Assembly: GCF_036826855.1 (NCBI RefSeq) | Contig: NZ_CP104578.1 | Coordinates: 7,064,501-7,128,500, forward strand | Direction: 5' to 3' | Origin: Streptomyces sp. SJL17-4 | Lineage (GTDB): Bacteria; Actinomycetota; Actinomycetes; Streptomycetales; Streptomycetaceae | Length of the DNA: 64,000 nucleotides | Shown here: positions 33,706-41,895 of the stretch, in pieces | How the letters are laid out: every line of letters starts with the position of its first letter | Position numbering within the stretch: the first letter of the stretch is position 1 | Translations under genes and position numbers: made by a program | The notes under the pieces: model-generated | The model's input: the letters and a program-made list of their open reading frames with translations, nothing else | Told to the model about the DNA's origin: nothing | The model's database searches: none

Positions 33706-34230
33706 ATGGATCATGTGGACCGTACGGAGATCCGGCCCTGCCGCGCCGCCGACCTGCCCCTGCTCGACCGGCACCTCCCCGCGCCCGGGGCGCCGACGCG
33801 CCACGCGGACCGCTTCGCGCGCCAGGAGGCCGGGACGGGCACGTACCTCCTCGCCTGGCGGGGCGGGGTCCCCGTCGGCCACGGGCAGGTCCGCTGGGAC
33901 GGCTGCGCGGCCCCCGAGGTGCGGGCCGCGGCCGGGGAGTGCCCGGAGTTCAACGGCCTCGACGTACGGGCGGAGCTCCGGGGGCAGGGCATCGGCACGG
34001 CCCTGGTCCGCGCGGCCGAGGAGCTGGCGCGGGAGCGCGGTGGAGGCGTCCTGGGGCTCGGGGTGGGGCACGACAACCCGCGAGCGGCGGCGCTGTACAC
34101 GCGGCTCGGGTACGCGCCCGTCGTCGCCTACACGGACCGCTGGAGCTGGACGGACGCGGACGGGCGCACGCACGACGAGGCCGATCCCTGCACCTTCCTG
34201 GTCAGGGACCTCACGGCGTCCGACGCCTGA
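33706..34230 (+). CDS. GNAT-family N-acetyltransferase
   Basis: 174 residues. Acetyl-CoA motif A is LDVRAELRGQGIGTALVRAAEE (R/Q-x-x-G-x-G/A), followed by GLGVGHDNPRAAALYTRLGYAP. N-terminal ATG at 33706 (MDHVDR), 22 bases after a terminator, with a weak ribosome site. Substrate unknown. Its last 20 bases overlap the end of the convergent SGNH hydrolase gene. Confidence 0.85.
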   Translation: MDHVDRTEIRPCRAADLPLLDRHLPAPGAPTRHADRFARQEAGTGTYLLAWRGGVPVGHGQVRWDGCAAPEVRAAAGECPEFNGLDVRAELRGQGIGTALVRAAEELARERGGGVLGLGVGHDNPRAAALYTRLGYAPVVAYTDRWSWTDADGRTHDEADPCTFLVRDLTASDA

Positions 34231-35275
34231 GCGGAGGCTCCAGGACGCCTCCCAGGGCCTCCGCGACCGCCGTGGCGATCCTGGCGTGGCCCCGGTCGTC
34301 CGGGTGCAGGCCGTCCGCCAGGTGCTCAGGGCCGAGCAGGGGCCGTCCCGACAGGACCAGGAGGCGGGCGTCGCCCTCGGCCGCCAGGTCCCGGCCGGCC
34401 CGCTCCATGGCCCTGCGCAGCTCTGTGAGGGTCGCTCCGAGGACGTTGCGGGTGTGCTCGGCCTCCGGGCGCAGCACGGGCGAGACGATCAGCAGCGGGG
34501 TGTCCGGGTGGCCCCGGCGGACCAGGCCCACGAAGGCCCGGACGGTGGCGTAGAGCCAGTCGGCCGTCGCGGGCACCGTGGACCAGCAGTTGGTGCCGAA
34601 CGCGAGGGTGATCACCTCGCCGGGGAGCCGCGCCAGGTGTTCGGCGAGCGGGAGTTCGCCGCGTGCCCCGCCCGCGTACCCGAGGTTCACCGCGTCGAGA
34701 CCGAGGAGCCGTCCCGCCGTGGCGGGCCAGGAGTGGGCCGGGCGGGTCGACCACCAGCCCTCGGTGATCGAGTCGCCGTGGACCAGCCAGCGGGGCTGCG
34801 CGGGAGCGGGGGAGAGGGCCCCGCCGAGGGCCCGCAGGGCGAGCGGCACCGGCGCCTGGCCCTCGGGGAGGTGGACGGTGAAGACGCCGCCGCCCGGGGG
34901 CAGCGGGAGCGTGACGGTGGCCTCGGGGGCCGGGGCGGCGCAGGCCTCGCCGACGAGCCGCGTACCGCTCCAGAGGGCGAAGCAGTGGCGGAGCGCGGCG
35001 AGCGCGTCGTCGGGTTCCGGGACGGCCGCCCGGTAGCGCAGCAGCACCGCGCGCGTGCCGGGGGCGGCCGTGAACTCCAGCCGTACGCCGATGGGCAGCG
35101 CGGCCCGCTCGGCGATGTCCCACGGCAGCCGTTCCAGGTCCTCGGGGTCGGCGCGCACCGGCCGGTTCCCGTCCAGCCAGGCCGTACCGCGCAGGAACGG
35201 CGCCGGGTCGAGCCAGCCCACCTGGGCCTCCGATCGGGGGGTCGTCGTGGCCTCGCAGCGTGGGTCACGGGGCAC
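34211..35275 (-). CDS. SGNH/GDSL-type hydrolase
   Basis: 354 residues. An N-terminal beta-rich, carbohydrate-binding-like region (1-160) precedes an SGNH esterase domain: block I VHGDSITEGWW (catalytic Ser), block II with GYAGGARGE, block III FGTNCW, and block V DGLHPDDRGH (Asp, His). No signal peptide is evident, so cytoplasmic unless exported otherwise. Likely a carbohydrate or acyl esterase; the N-terminal extension is like those of streptomycete acetylxylan-esterase-like proteins. The GTG at 35275 has no clear ribosome site, so the start is uncertain. Convergent with, and overlapping, the GNAT gene by 20 bases. Confidence 0.85.
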   Translation of the reverse strand: MPRDPRCEATTTPRSEAQVGWLDPAPFLRGTAWLDGNRPVRADPEDLERLPWDIAERAALPIGVRLEFTAAPGTRAVLLRYRAAVPEPDDALAALRHCFALWSGTRLVGEACAAPAPEATVTLPLPPGGGVFTVHLPEGQAPVPLALRALGGALSPAPAQPRWLVHGDSITEGWWSTRPAHSWPATAGRLLGLDAVNLGYAGGARGELPLAEHLARLPGEVITLAFGTNCWSTVPATADWLYATVRAFVGLVRRGHPDTPLLIVSPVLRPEAEHTRNVLGATLTELRRAMERAGRDLAAEGDARLLVLSGRPLLGPEHLADGLHPDDRGHARIATAVAEALGGVLEPPLRRRTP

Positions 35276-35336
35276 GAGGAGTCAATGCTCGCAGGAGACC
35301 GGTTCACACCCCCAATGTGTGGATTCATGCGGGGGA

Positions 35337-35394
35337 GCGCAATGTTTCCCCGTCTGCGCCCCAAGCGCGCAATGATCATCTGGCAGTGCGCAAC
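35337..35394. promoter_or_regulatory. Three GCGCAA motifs upstream of the APC permease
   Basis: GCGCAATGTT (35337), GCGCAATGAT (35367) and GCGCAAC (35388) lie 30 and 21 bases apart, close to whole helical turns. The same GCGCAATGNT motif recurs at 38347 upstream of davA. Candidate Lrp-type operator; the rest of the 289-base gap (35276-35564) shows only a weak TTACGA-N18-TAGGCT promoter-like pair near 35404-35433. Confidence 0.5.
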
Positions 35395-35564
35395 AACCCT
35401 GCATTACGAGTGCGAAGCTCTGCCCCTTAGGCTCGTGCCTCGTACCAGGAGTGGCGCGGACCGCCTGCTCGGCGGTTCCCCTCCCCCGTGGGCCTTTTTC
35501 GGCACGCCCACGTACCGCTGCGGTCCCACGTCACGACGACAGGCAGCGATAAGGAGCCTCCGCA

Positions 35565-37052
35565 GTGCTGGACCACGGCGCAGCCCCACCGGTCGAGGAA
35601 TCGACCACCCGCAAGACCTCCGCTCTCGGCGCACTGACCCGGCGCAAGCCGGTGGAACAGCTGGTCGCAGAGGGTGGGCAGGGCGAGGGTGGCAATCTCC
35701 GCCGCTCGCTCTCCATGTGGCAGCTGACCATGATCAGCATCGGTGCCACGCTCGGCACGGGCATCTTCGTCGTCCTCGGCGACGCCGTTCCGAAGGCCGG
35801 CCCCGCGGTCACCATCGCCTTCGTCATCGCCGGCCTCACGGCCCTCTTCTCCGCCCTCTCGTACGCCGAGCTGGCCGGATCCATACCGGTCGCGGGCTCC
35901 TCCTACTCGTACGCGTACGCAACGATGGGTGAACTCGTCGCCTGGGTCTGCGGCTGGTGCCTGGTCCTGGAGTACGGCGTTTCGGTCGCCGCCGTGGCCG
36001 TCGGCTGGGGCGAGTACCTCAACGAGCTGCTCGACGGCACGATCGGCGTCACGCTCCCCGCGGCGCTCTCCTCGGCCCCCGGCGAGGGCGGTTTCATCAA
36101 CCTGCCGGGTCTGATCGTCGTCCTGCTCGCGATGGTCTTCCTCCTCGGCGGCGCCCGCGAGTCCGCCGTCGTCAACACCATCATGGTCTTCGTGAAGATC
36201 GCCGCGCTCGTGCTCTTCTGCGCCATCGGCTTCATGGGCTTCAAGTCCGGCAACTACGCCGACTTCATGCCGCTCGGGATGGCCGGCGTCAGCGCCGCCG
36301 GAGCCAGCCTCTTCTTCTCGTACATCGGCTTCGACGCCGCCTCCACCGCCGGTGAGGAGGCGAAGGACCCGAAGCGTGACCTGCCCCGCGCGATCATGCT
36401 CTCGCTGCTGATCGTCACCGTGCTCTACGTCCTGGTCGCGGCCGTCGCCGTCGGCGCGTGGAACTGGAAGGACTTCGAGGGTTCCGAGGCCTCGCTCGCC
36501 GCGATCATGAACGACGTCAGCGGCCAGAAGTTCTGGGGCACCCTGCTCGCCGCCGGCGCCGTCATCTCGATCGCCAGCGTCGTGCTCACCGTCCTCTACG
36601 GCCAGACCCGCGTGCTCTTCGCGATGTCCCGCGACGGCCTCGTGCCCAAGGTCTTCGGCAAGGTCGACGGCAAGACCGGCACCCCCCGCGTCAACACCGT
36701 GATCGTGTCGCTGTTCTGCGGCGCCCTCGCCTCCGTCATCCCGCTGGGCAAGCTCGTCGACGCCACCAGCATCGGCACCCTGTTCGCCTTCGGCCTGGTC
36801 AACATCGCGGTGATCGTGCTGCGCCGCACCCGCCCGACCATGGACCGCACCTTCCGCGTGCCGCTCGGCTGGACCTTCCCGATCCTGGGCTTCCTGTTCT
36901 GCGTGTACAACATGTTCAGCCTGGACTCGATCACCTGGGTGGTCTTCGGTTGCTGGATGGCCGCGGGCCTCGTGTTCTACTTCCTGTACGGCATGCGCCG
37001 CTCCCGACTGGCCATCGCGCCGGCCGTGGCAGAGACCTCAGCAGAGAAGTGA
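35565..37052 (+). CDS. APC-superfamily amino acid permease (cationic type)
   Basis: 495 residues, twelve or more membrane helices. After a 50-residue cytoplasmic N-terminus the APC signature ISIGATLGTGIFVVLGDAVPKAGPA appears in two runs, then ALSYAELAGSIPVAGSSYSYAY. Overall resembles the CAT / YfnA-like branch, i.e. uptake of basic or neutral amino acids. GTG at 35565 has AAGGAG 8 bases upstream. An Lrp/AsnC gene follows 10 bases after the stop, and the davA-davB lysine catabolic genes are 1.4 kb away, so lysine is an attractive substrate, not proved. Confidence 0.9.
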   Translation: MLDHGAAPPVEESTTRKTSALGALTRRKPVEQLVAEGGQGEGGNLRRSLSMWQLTMISIGATLGTGIFVVLGDAVPKAGPAVTIAFVIAGLTALFSALSYAELAGSIPVAGSSYSYAYATMGELVAWVCGWCLVLEYGVSVAAVAVGWGEYLNELLDGTIGVTLPAALSSAPGEGGFINLPGLIVVLLAMVFLLGGARESAVVNTIMVFVKIAALVLFCAIGFMGFKSGNYADFMPLGMAGVSAAGASLFFSYIGFDAASTAGEEAKDPKRDLPRAIMLSLLIVTVLYVLVAAVAVGAWNWKDFEGSEASLAAIMNDVSGQKFWGTLLAAGAVISIASVVLTVLYGQTRVLFAMSRDGLVPKVFGKVDGKTGTPRVNTVIVSLFCGALASVIPLGKLVDATSIGTLFAFGLVNIAVIVLRRTRPTMDRTFRVPLGWTFPILGFLFCVYNMFSLDSITWVVFGCWMAAGLVFYFLYGMRRSRLAIAPAVAETSAEK

Positions 37053-37062
37053 TCCACCCGTA

Positions 37063-37518
37063 GTGCGACTCAACGACCTCGACGAACGCATCGTCCACGC
37101 CCTCGCGGAAGACGCCCGCCGCAGCTACGCCGACATCGGCTCGCTCGTCGGACTCTCCGCCCCCGCCGTGAAGCGGCGTGTGGACCGGCTCCGCGCCGAG
37201 GGCGCCATCACCGGATTCACCGTACGGGTGGACCCGGCGGCGCTCGGCTGGGAGACCGAGGGGTTCGTCGAGATCTACTGTCGCCACAACACCTCGCCGG
37301 ACGACATCCGGCGAGGTCTGGAGCGGTATCCCGAGGTGGTGTCCGCGTCGACCGTCACCGGTGACGCGGACGCCGTCGTCCAGGTCTTCGCCTCGGACAT
37401 GCGCCACTTCGAGCGGGTCCTGGAGCGGATCGCGGGCGAGCCCTTCGTGGAGCGCACCAAGTCCGTCCTGGTGCTGTCGCCGCTCCTGCGCCGCTTCTCC
37501 TCGGGTTCGCCCGCGTAG
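37063..37518 (+). CDS. Lrp/AsnC-family transcriptional regulator
   Basis: 151 residues. N-terminal wHTH: LNDLDERIVHALAEDARRSYADIGSLVGLSAPAVKRRVDRLRAEG in two runs, i.e. the AsnC DNA-binding pattern; C-terminal RAM (ACT-like) ligand domain with GDADAVVQVFASDMRHFERVL. GTG start 10 bases after the permease. Regulators of this type sense amino acids; with permease and davAB nearby and a repeated GCGCAATG motif in both promoters, it probably controls amino acid uptake and degradation. 12-bp terminator follows. Confidence 0.92.
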   Translation: MRLNDLDERIVHALAEDARRSYADIGSLVGLSAPAVKRRVDRLRAEGAITGFTVRVDPAALGWETEGFVEIYCRHNTSPDDIRRGLERYPEVVSASTVTGDADAVVQVFASDMRHFERVLERIAGEPFVERTKSVLVLSPLLRRFSSGSPA

Positions 37519-37541
37519 CCCTGCGGGGACGCCGGCTGTCG

Positions 37542-37573
37542 GGGCGGTGCGGGCCGTGGTACCCGCACCGCCC
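37542..37573. terminator. Terminator between the Lrp gene and the convergent secreted-protein gene
   Basis: GGGCGGTGCGGG (37542-37553) with CCCGCACCGCCC (37562-37573), perfect 12-bp stem, loop of 8, symmetrical and so bidirectional. Confidence 0.75.
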
Positions 37574-37600
37574 TTCGCCCGCCCACCCCCGTGGGGCGGA

Positions 37601-38167
37601 CTACTCGGTCGGGTAGACGAACTCCCAGGGCACGACCTCGAAGTCGCCCGTCCCCTTCTCGACCTTCTCGAACGGCGCGCCGCTGAGGCACGGCGGCACC
37701 TTGTCCTTCTGCGGGTCGGCGGTCATCCAGGTGTAGCCGAGCCGGTCGCCGCCGGCGTCGTCGTGCACCGTGACGCCGACGCGCGCCTTCCGGAACTCCT
37801 TCACGTCCGTCTCGACGACGACGCCCGACACGACGGCCACCTTGCCGCCGGTGGTGAGGCAGTCCACCTTGACCTTCGCGTACCCGCCCCAGTCGCCCTT
37901 GTAGTGGCTGAAGCGGAAGGTGCCGGTGGCCTTCATCGGATCCTGCCGGTCCTTCTCCGCCAGGTGCGCGTCGAAGGAGAACGTGATGTCGTCACCGGCC
38001 GGCCGGTACAGCTTCGCGGTGCCGGTCAGCGCGGCGGCCTCCGGGGCGGCGGCCGAGACGGCGGCCGGGGCGGGAGCCTCGTCCGTCGAAGCCACGGCGA
38101 TCCCCCCGGCCCCCAACGTCAGCAGAATCGCGGCGGCGACGGCGACGGTCTTCGTACGACGGTTCAT
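37601..38167 (-). CDS. Secreted protein of unknown function
   Basis: 188 residues from ATG 38167; a longer in-frame reading from 38374 is unlikely. Residues 1-28 are a Sec signal peptide (MNRRTKTVAVAAAILLTLGAGG then AVAS). The mature domain (from about 45) is beta-rich, with two cysteines (DCLT and PPCLSG) about 70 residues apart and motifs FSFDAHLAEKDRQDPMKATGTF and GDRLGYTW. I think it belongs to the small repetin-like or secreted-protein set common in Streptomyces, but no function is known. It diverges from davA, sharing a 291-base intergenic region. Confidence 0.78.
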   Translation of the reverse strand: MNRRTKTVAVAAAILLTLGAGGIAVASTDEAPAPAAVSAAAPEAAALTGTAKLYRPAGDDITFSFDAHLAEKDRQDPMKATGTFRFSHYKGDWGGYAKVKVDCLTTGGKVAVVSGVVVETDVKEFRKARVGVTVHDDAGGDRLGYTWMTADPQKDKVPPCLSGAPFEKVEKGTGDFEVVPWEFVYPTE

Positions 38168-38346
38168 GGTTCCCCGGTCCTCTCGGCAGGTCGTCCGGCC
38201 GGTCGACCGGAACGACCACCACTCTTCCGCGCCGCCCGCCGCCCGGCGTCGCGCCGCAGGACGGTTCCGTCTCCGCCGCGCGGCGGAGAGGCACCGCGAC
38301 CCCGGGCGGAGGCGTACGCAACGAATCGCCGCCCGGCCGGCCGATC

Positions 38347-38356
38347 GCGCAATGGT
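38347..38356. promoter_or_regulatory. GCGCAATGNT motif upstream of davA
   Basis: GCGCAATGGT at 38347-38356, the same motif as at 35337 and 35367, 103 bases upstream of davA. The rest of the 291-base gap (38168-38458) shows TTGACG at 38417 without a convincing -10. Confidence 0.45.
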
Positions 38357-38458
38357 TCGACGGTCGGTCCGCAACGCTGCCGTCTTGTCCCGACCGAGCG
38401 CGAAACCGTACCGTTTTTGACGTCTTCCCCCTGTACTCCGACCCCCTGAGGATCACGC

Positions 38459-39265
38459 ATGCCCGCGCTGCGCACCGCCCTGCTCCAGAGCTCCGGCGAA
38501 CTCGGTGACGTGGCCGCCAACCTCAAGATCCTCGACGAGGCCGCCGGCCGGGCCGCGGCCGCCGGAGCGGGACTGCTGCTCGCCCCCGAGCTCTTCCTCA
38601 CCGGGTACGCCATCGGCGCCGACATGGCGCGGCTGGCCGAACCGGCCGACGGCCCCTCCGCCCGCGCCGTAGCGGCCCTGGCCGTGCGCCACGGCCTGGC
38701 CATCGGCTACGGCTACCCGGAGCGGGACACCGAGCGGCACGGCGTCCTGTACAACTCCGCGCAGCTCATCGGCGCCGACGGCGTCCCGCTCGTGCGGTAC
38801 CGGAAGACCCACCTCTTCGGCGACTTCGAGCTGAAGTGGTTCACCCCCGGTGACCTGGCCGTCGTGCAGGCGGAGCTCGACGGACTCACCGTCGGCATGA
38901 TGATCTGCTACGACGTCGAGTTCCCCGAGAACGTGCGGGCGCACGCGCTGGCCGGTACGGACCTCCTCCTCGTGCCGACCGCGCTCATGCACCCCGCCGA
39001 GGTCGTGCCGCTGTCCGTGGTGCCCGTCCGGGCCTTCGAGAACCAGCTCTACATCGCGTACGCCAACCGGACCGGCCCGGAGGGCGCGTTCGAGTTCGTC
39101 GGCCTCTCCACCCTCGCGGGTCCCGACGGCACCGCCCGCGCCCGCGCCGGGCGCGGCGAGGACCTCGTCCTCGGCGATGTCGACCCGGCCCTCCTCGCGG
39201 CCTCCCGCGAGGAGAACCCCTACCTCCGCGACCGGCGCCCGGGCCTCTACGGCCCGCTCGTCTGA
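38459..39265 (+). CDS. davA: 5-Aminovaleramidase-like carbon-nitrogen hydrolase
   Basis: 268 residues, nitrilase superfamily with catalytic triad Glu44 (APELFLTGY), Lys116 (YRKTHLFGDFE) and Cys150 (MICYDVEFPEN). The run of motifs FLTGYAIG, DGPSA, YGYPER, YRKTHLFG and CYDVEFPEN matches what I remember of Pseudomonas DavA (264 residues), which hydrolyses 5-aminovaleramide to 5-aminovalerate. The flanking gene is a DavB homologue, which makes the substrate. GCATG-ATG region start at 38459 has CTGAGGATC upstream. High confidence in fold, good confidence in role. Confidence 0.88.
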   Translation: MPALRTALLQSSGELGDVAANLKILDEAAGRAAAAGAGLLLAPELFLTGYAIGADMARLAEPADGPSARAVAALAVRHGLAIGYGYPERDTERHGVLYNSAQLIGADGVPLVRYRKTHLFGDFELKWFTPGDLAVVQAELDGLTVGMMICYDVEFPENVRAHALAGTDLLLVPTALMHPAEVVPLSVVPVRAFENQLYIAYANRTGPEGAFEFVGLSTLAGPDGTARARAGRGEDLVLGDVDPALLAASREENPYLRDRRPGLYGPLV

Positions 39266-39333
39266 ACCGCCCCCTCCCGCCCCCGCCGAGTCGCCCGGCC
39301 TCACCCTTTTTCCGCGCAAGGAGTCCGTACCCC

Positions 39334-41046
39334 ATGACGTCCACGGTGCCCACGACCGCCGTCCCCCACGCCGACGGCCAGCCGCCGATCACCATGTTCG
39401 GTCCGGACTTCCCGTACGCCTACGACGACTTCCTGGCCCACCCGGCCGGGCTCGGCCAGATACCGGCGACCGAGCACGGCACCGAGGTCGCCGTCATCGG
39501 CGGCGGACTCTCCGGCATCATCGCCGCGTACGAGCTGATGAAGATGGGCCTCAAGCCCGTCGTCTACGAGGCCGACCAGATCGGCGGCCGACTGCGTACC
39601 GTCGGCTTCGAGGGCACCGCCACCGAGGGCCTCACCGCCGAGATGGGCGCCATGCGCTTCCCGCCCTCCTCGACCGCGCTCCAGCACTACATCGACCTGG
39701 TCGGCCTGGAGACCACGCCCTTCCCGAACCCGCTGGCCGAGACGACCCCCTCGACCGTCGTCGACCTCAAGGGCGAGTCGCACTACGCCACCACCGTCGA
39801 CGACCTCCCGCAGGTCTACCGCGACGTGATGAACGCGTGGAACGCCTGCCTCGACGAGGGCGCCGACTTCTCCGACATGAACCAGGCCATGCGCGAGCGC
39901 GACGTCCCGCGCATCCGCGAGATCTGGGCGAAGCTCGTCGAGAAGCTCGACAACCAGACCTTCTACGGCTTCCTCTGCGACTCGGAGTCCTTCAAGTCCT
40001 TCCGGCACCGTGAGATCTTCGGCCAGGTCGGCTTCGGCACCGGCGGCTGGGACACCGACTTCCCGAACTCCATCCTGGAGATCCTCCGCGTCGTCTACAC
40101 CGAGGCCGACGACCACCACCGCGGCATCGTCGGCGGCTCGCAGCAGCTGCCGCTGCGCCTGTGGGAGCGCGAGCCGGAGAAGATCGTGCACTGGGCGCAG
40201 GGCACCTCGCTCAGCTCCCTGCACGAGGGCGCCCCGAAGCCGGCCGTGACCCGGCTGAACCGGACCGCGGGCAACCGGATCACCGTCACCGACGCCTCCG
40301 GCGACATCCGTACGTACCAGGCGGCGATCTTCACCGCCCAGTCCTGGATGCTGCTCTCCAAGATCGCCTGTGACGACTCGCTCTTCCCGATCGACCACTG
40401 GACGGCGATCGAGCGCACCCACTACATGGAGAGCTCGAAGCTCTTCGTGCCGGTGGACCGGCCGTTCTGGCTGGACAAGGCCGTCGACGACAGGGGAAAT
40501 CCGACCGGCCGGGACGTCATGTCGATGACGCTGACCGACCGGATGACCCGCGGCACCTACCTCCTGGACGACGGCCCGGACAAGCCGGCCACGATCTGCC
40601 TGTCGTACACCTGGTGCGACGACAGCCTGAAGTGGCTGCCGCTGTCCGCGAACGAGCGGATGGAGGTCATGCTGAAGTCGCTCGGCGAGATCTACCCGAA
40701 GGTCGACATCCGGAAGCACATCATCGGCAACCCGGTGACGGTCTCCTGGGAGAACGAGCCCTACTTCATGGGCGCGTTCAAGGCGAACCTGCCCGGCCAC
40801 TACCGCTACCAGCGCCGCCTGTTCACCCACTTCATGCAGGACCGGCTGCCCGAGGACAAGCGGGGCATCTTCCTCGCGGGCGACGACATCTCCTGGACGG
40901 CCGGCTGGGCCGAGGGCGCGGTGCAGACGGCGCTCAACGCGGTGTGGGGCGTGATGCACCACTTCGGCGGCGGCACCGACGCCACCAACCCGGGTCCGGG
41001 CGACGTGTACGACGAGATCGCCCCGGTCGAGCTGCCGGAGGACTGA
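39334..41046 (+). CDS. davB: L-lysine 2-monooxygenase-like flavoprotein
   Basis: 570 residues. FAD-dependent amine-oxidase fold: VAVIGGGLSGIIAAYELMKM (dinucleotide motif, about residues 52-71) and YEADQIGGRLR. Distinctive motifs MFGPDFPYAYDDFL, MRFPPSSTAL, GQVGFGTGGWDTDFPNS and NPGPGDV closely match remembered Pseudomonas DavB (about 560 residues), which oxidatively decarboxylates lysine to 5-aminovaleramide. Tryptophan and phenylalanine 2-monooxygenases belong to the same group, so substrate is not fixed by motifs alone, but pairing with davA points to lysine. AAGGAG lies 9 bases before the ATG; 68-base gap after davA, one operon. Confidence 0.9.
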   Translation: MTSTVPTTAVPHADGQPPITMFGPDFPYAYDDFLAHPAGLGQIPATEHGTEVAVIGGGLSGIIAAYELMKMGLKPVVYEADQIGGRLRTVGFEGTATEGLTAEMGAMRFPPSSTALQHYIDLVGLETTPFPNPLAETTPSTVVDLKGESHYATTVDDLPQVYRDVMNAWNACLDEGADFSDMNQAMRERDVPRIREIWAKLVEKLDNQTFYGFLCDSESFKSFRHREIFGQVGFGTGGWDTDFPNSILEILRVVYTEADDHHRGIVGGSQQLPLRLWEREPEKIVHWAQGTSLSSLHEGAPKPAVTRLNRTAGNRITVTDASGDIRTYQAAIFTAQSWMLLSKIACDDSLFPIDHWTAIERTHYMESSKLFVPVDRPFWLDKAVDDRGNPTGRDVMSMTLTDRMTRGTYLLDDGPDKPATICLSYTWCDDSLKWLPLSANERMEVMLKSLGEIYPKVDIRKHIIGNPVTVSWENEPYFMGAFKANLPGHYRYQRRLFTHFMQDRLPEDKRGIFLAGDDISWTAGWAEGAVQTALNAVWGVMHHFGGGTDATNPGPGDVYDEIAPVELPED

Positions 41047-41060
41047 GCCGTACGGTCAGG

Positions 41061-41089
41061 GACCCGGTCCCTTGTTGAGCGACCGGGTC
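41061..41089. terminator. Terminator between davB and DUF5995 gene
   Basis: GACCCGGTC (41061-41069) pairs with GACCGGGTC (41081-41089), loop of 11; the right arm overlaps the stop of the convergent gene. Confidence 0.6.
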
Positions 41090-41822
41090 AGGGCCTGGTC
41101 AGGGGCGTGAGGAGCATCCGTCCGACCAGGCCCACCGAGCGGTCGAGGCGTTCCGTGAACTCCTCGGCCAGCTCGGGCAGGCCGCGCAGTTGCCACAGCG
41201 AGCGCGCCGCCAGCCAGGCCCCGTCGCGGGCCCGGTCCAGGCTCCAGCAGCCGAGCAGATGGGTCAGCGGGTCCGCGATCTCCAGGAGGTCCGGGCCCGG
41301 CATCAGTTCCTCCCGGATGCGCTCCTCCAGGAGGTCCAGGACGTCGCCGACCCGGTCGAACTCGTCCTCCAGGTCGGCGGGCGCGCACTCCAGGTCCCGG
41401 CAGGTGTCGACCACCGCGAGGGCCAGGTCGTGGCCGATGTGGGCGTTGATCCCGGCCAGCGCGAACTGCAGCGGCCGTACGCCGGGATGACGGCGGTAGC
41501 GGAACAGGGGCCGCCAGCAGGCGGGGGAGGGCAGGCCGGTCGCGGCCGCGTCGACCGCGGTCAGATACCGCTCGGCGAACCGTACGTCGAGGGTGGCGGC
41601 GGCACGCCGGTCGGCGAAGCCGCCCGCCTCGATCGCGTGGCCGATCTCCTCGGTGACGGTCAGATAGACCCGGTTGAAGACGGCCACCCCGTCGGCCGGA
41701 TGCCAGGCCGAGCGGAAGGCCCGCATCCGTTCCACCACGGGGTCGACCGCGAGGAACGGGCCGGGCGGCCGCCCGACCCGCTGTGTCTGTTCGCTCTGCC
41801 CGATCTGCTGGGTCTGCGCCAT
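41088..41822 (-). CDS. DUF5995 family protein
   Basis: 244 residues from ATG 41822 (MAQTQQIG); an in-frame reading from 41966 would add a low-complexity Pro/Arg N-terminus. All-alpha pattern with AVFNRVYLTVTEEIGHAIEAGG, LDVRFAERYLTAVD, FALAGINAHIGHDLALAVVDTCR in two runs, which I associate with DUF5995. The conserved histidines and acidic residues resemble di-iron or helical-bundle enzymes, but no activity is known. Lies 73 bases downstream of the uracil permease and could be co-transcribed with it. Confidence 0.75.
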   Translation of the reverse strand: MAQTQQIGQSEQTQRVGRPPGPFLAVDPVVERMRAFRSAWHPADGVAVFNRVYLTVTEEIGHAIEAGGFADRRAAATLDVRFAERYLTAVDAAATGLPSPACWRPLFRYRRHPGVRPLQFALAGINAHIGHDLALAVVDTCRDLECAPADLEDEFDRVGDVLDLLEERIREELMPGPDLLEIADPLTHLLGCWSLDRARDGAWLAARSLWQLRGLPELAEEFTERLDRSVGLVGRMLLTPLTRP

Positions 41823-41895
41823 GCGGGCAGGCTCCCAGCCGCCGGGCCCGGGAGGGAACTCCTCCGGCCCGGCTTCCCCAGAACGGGCGAATCCC

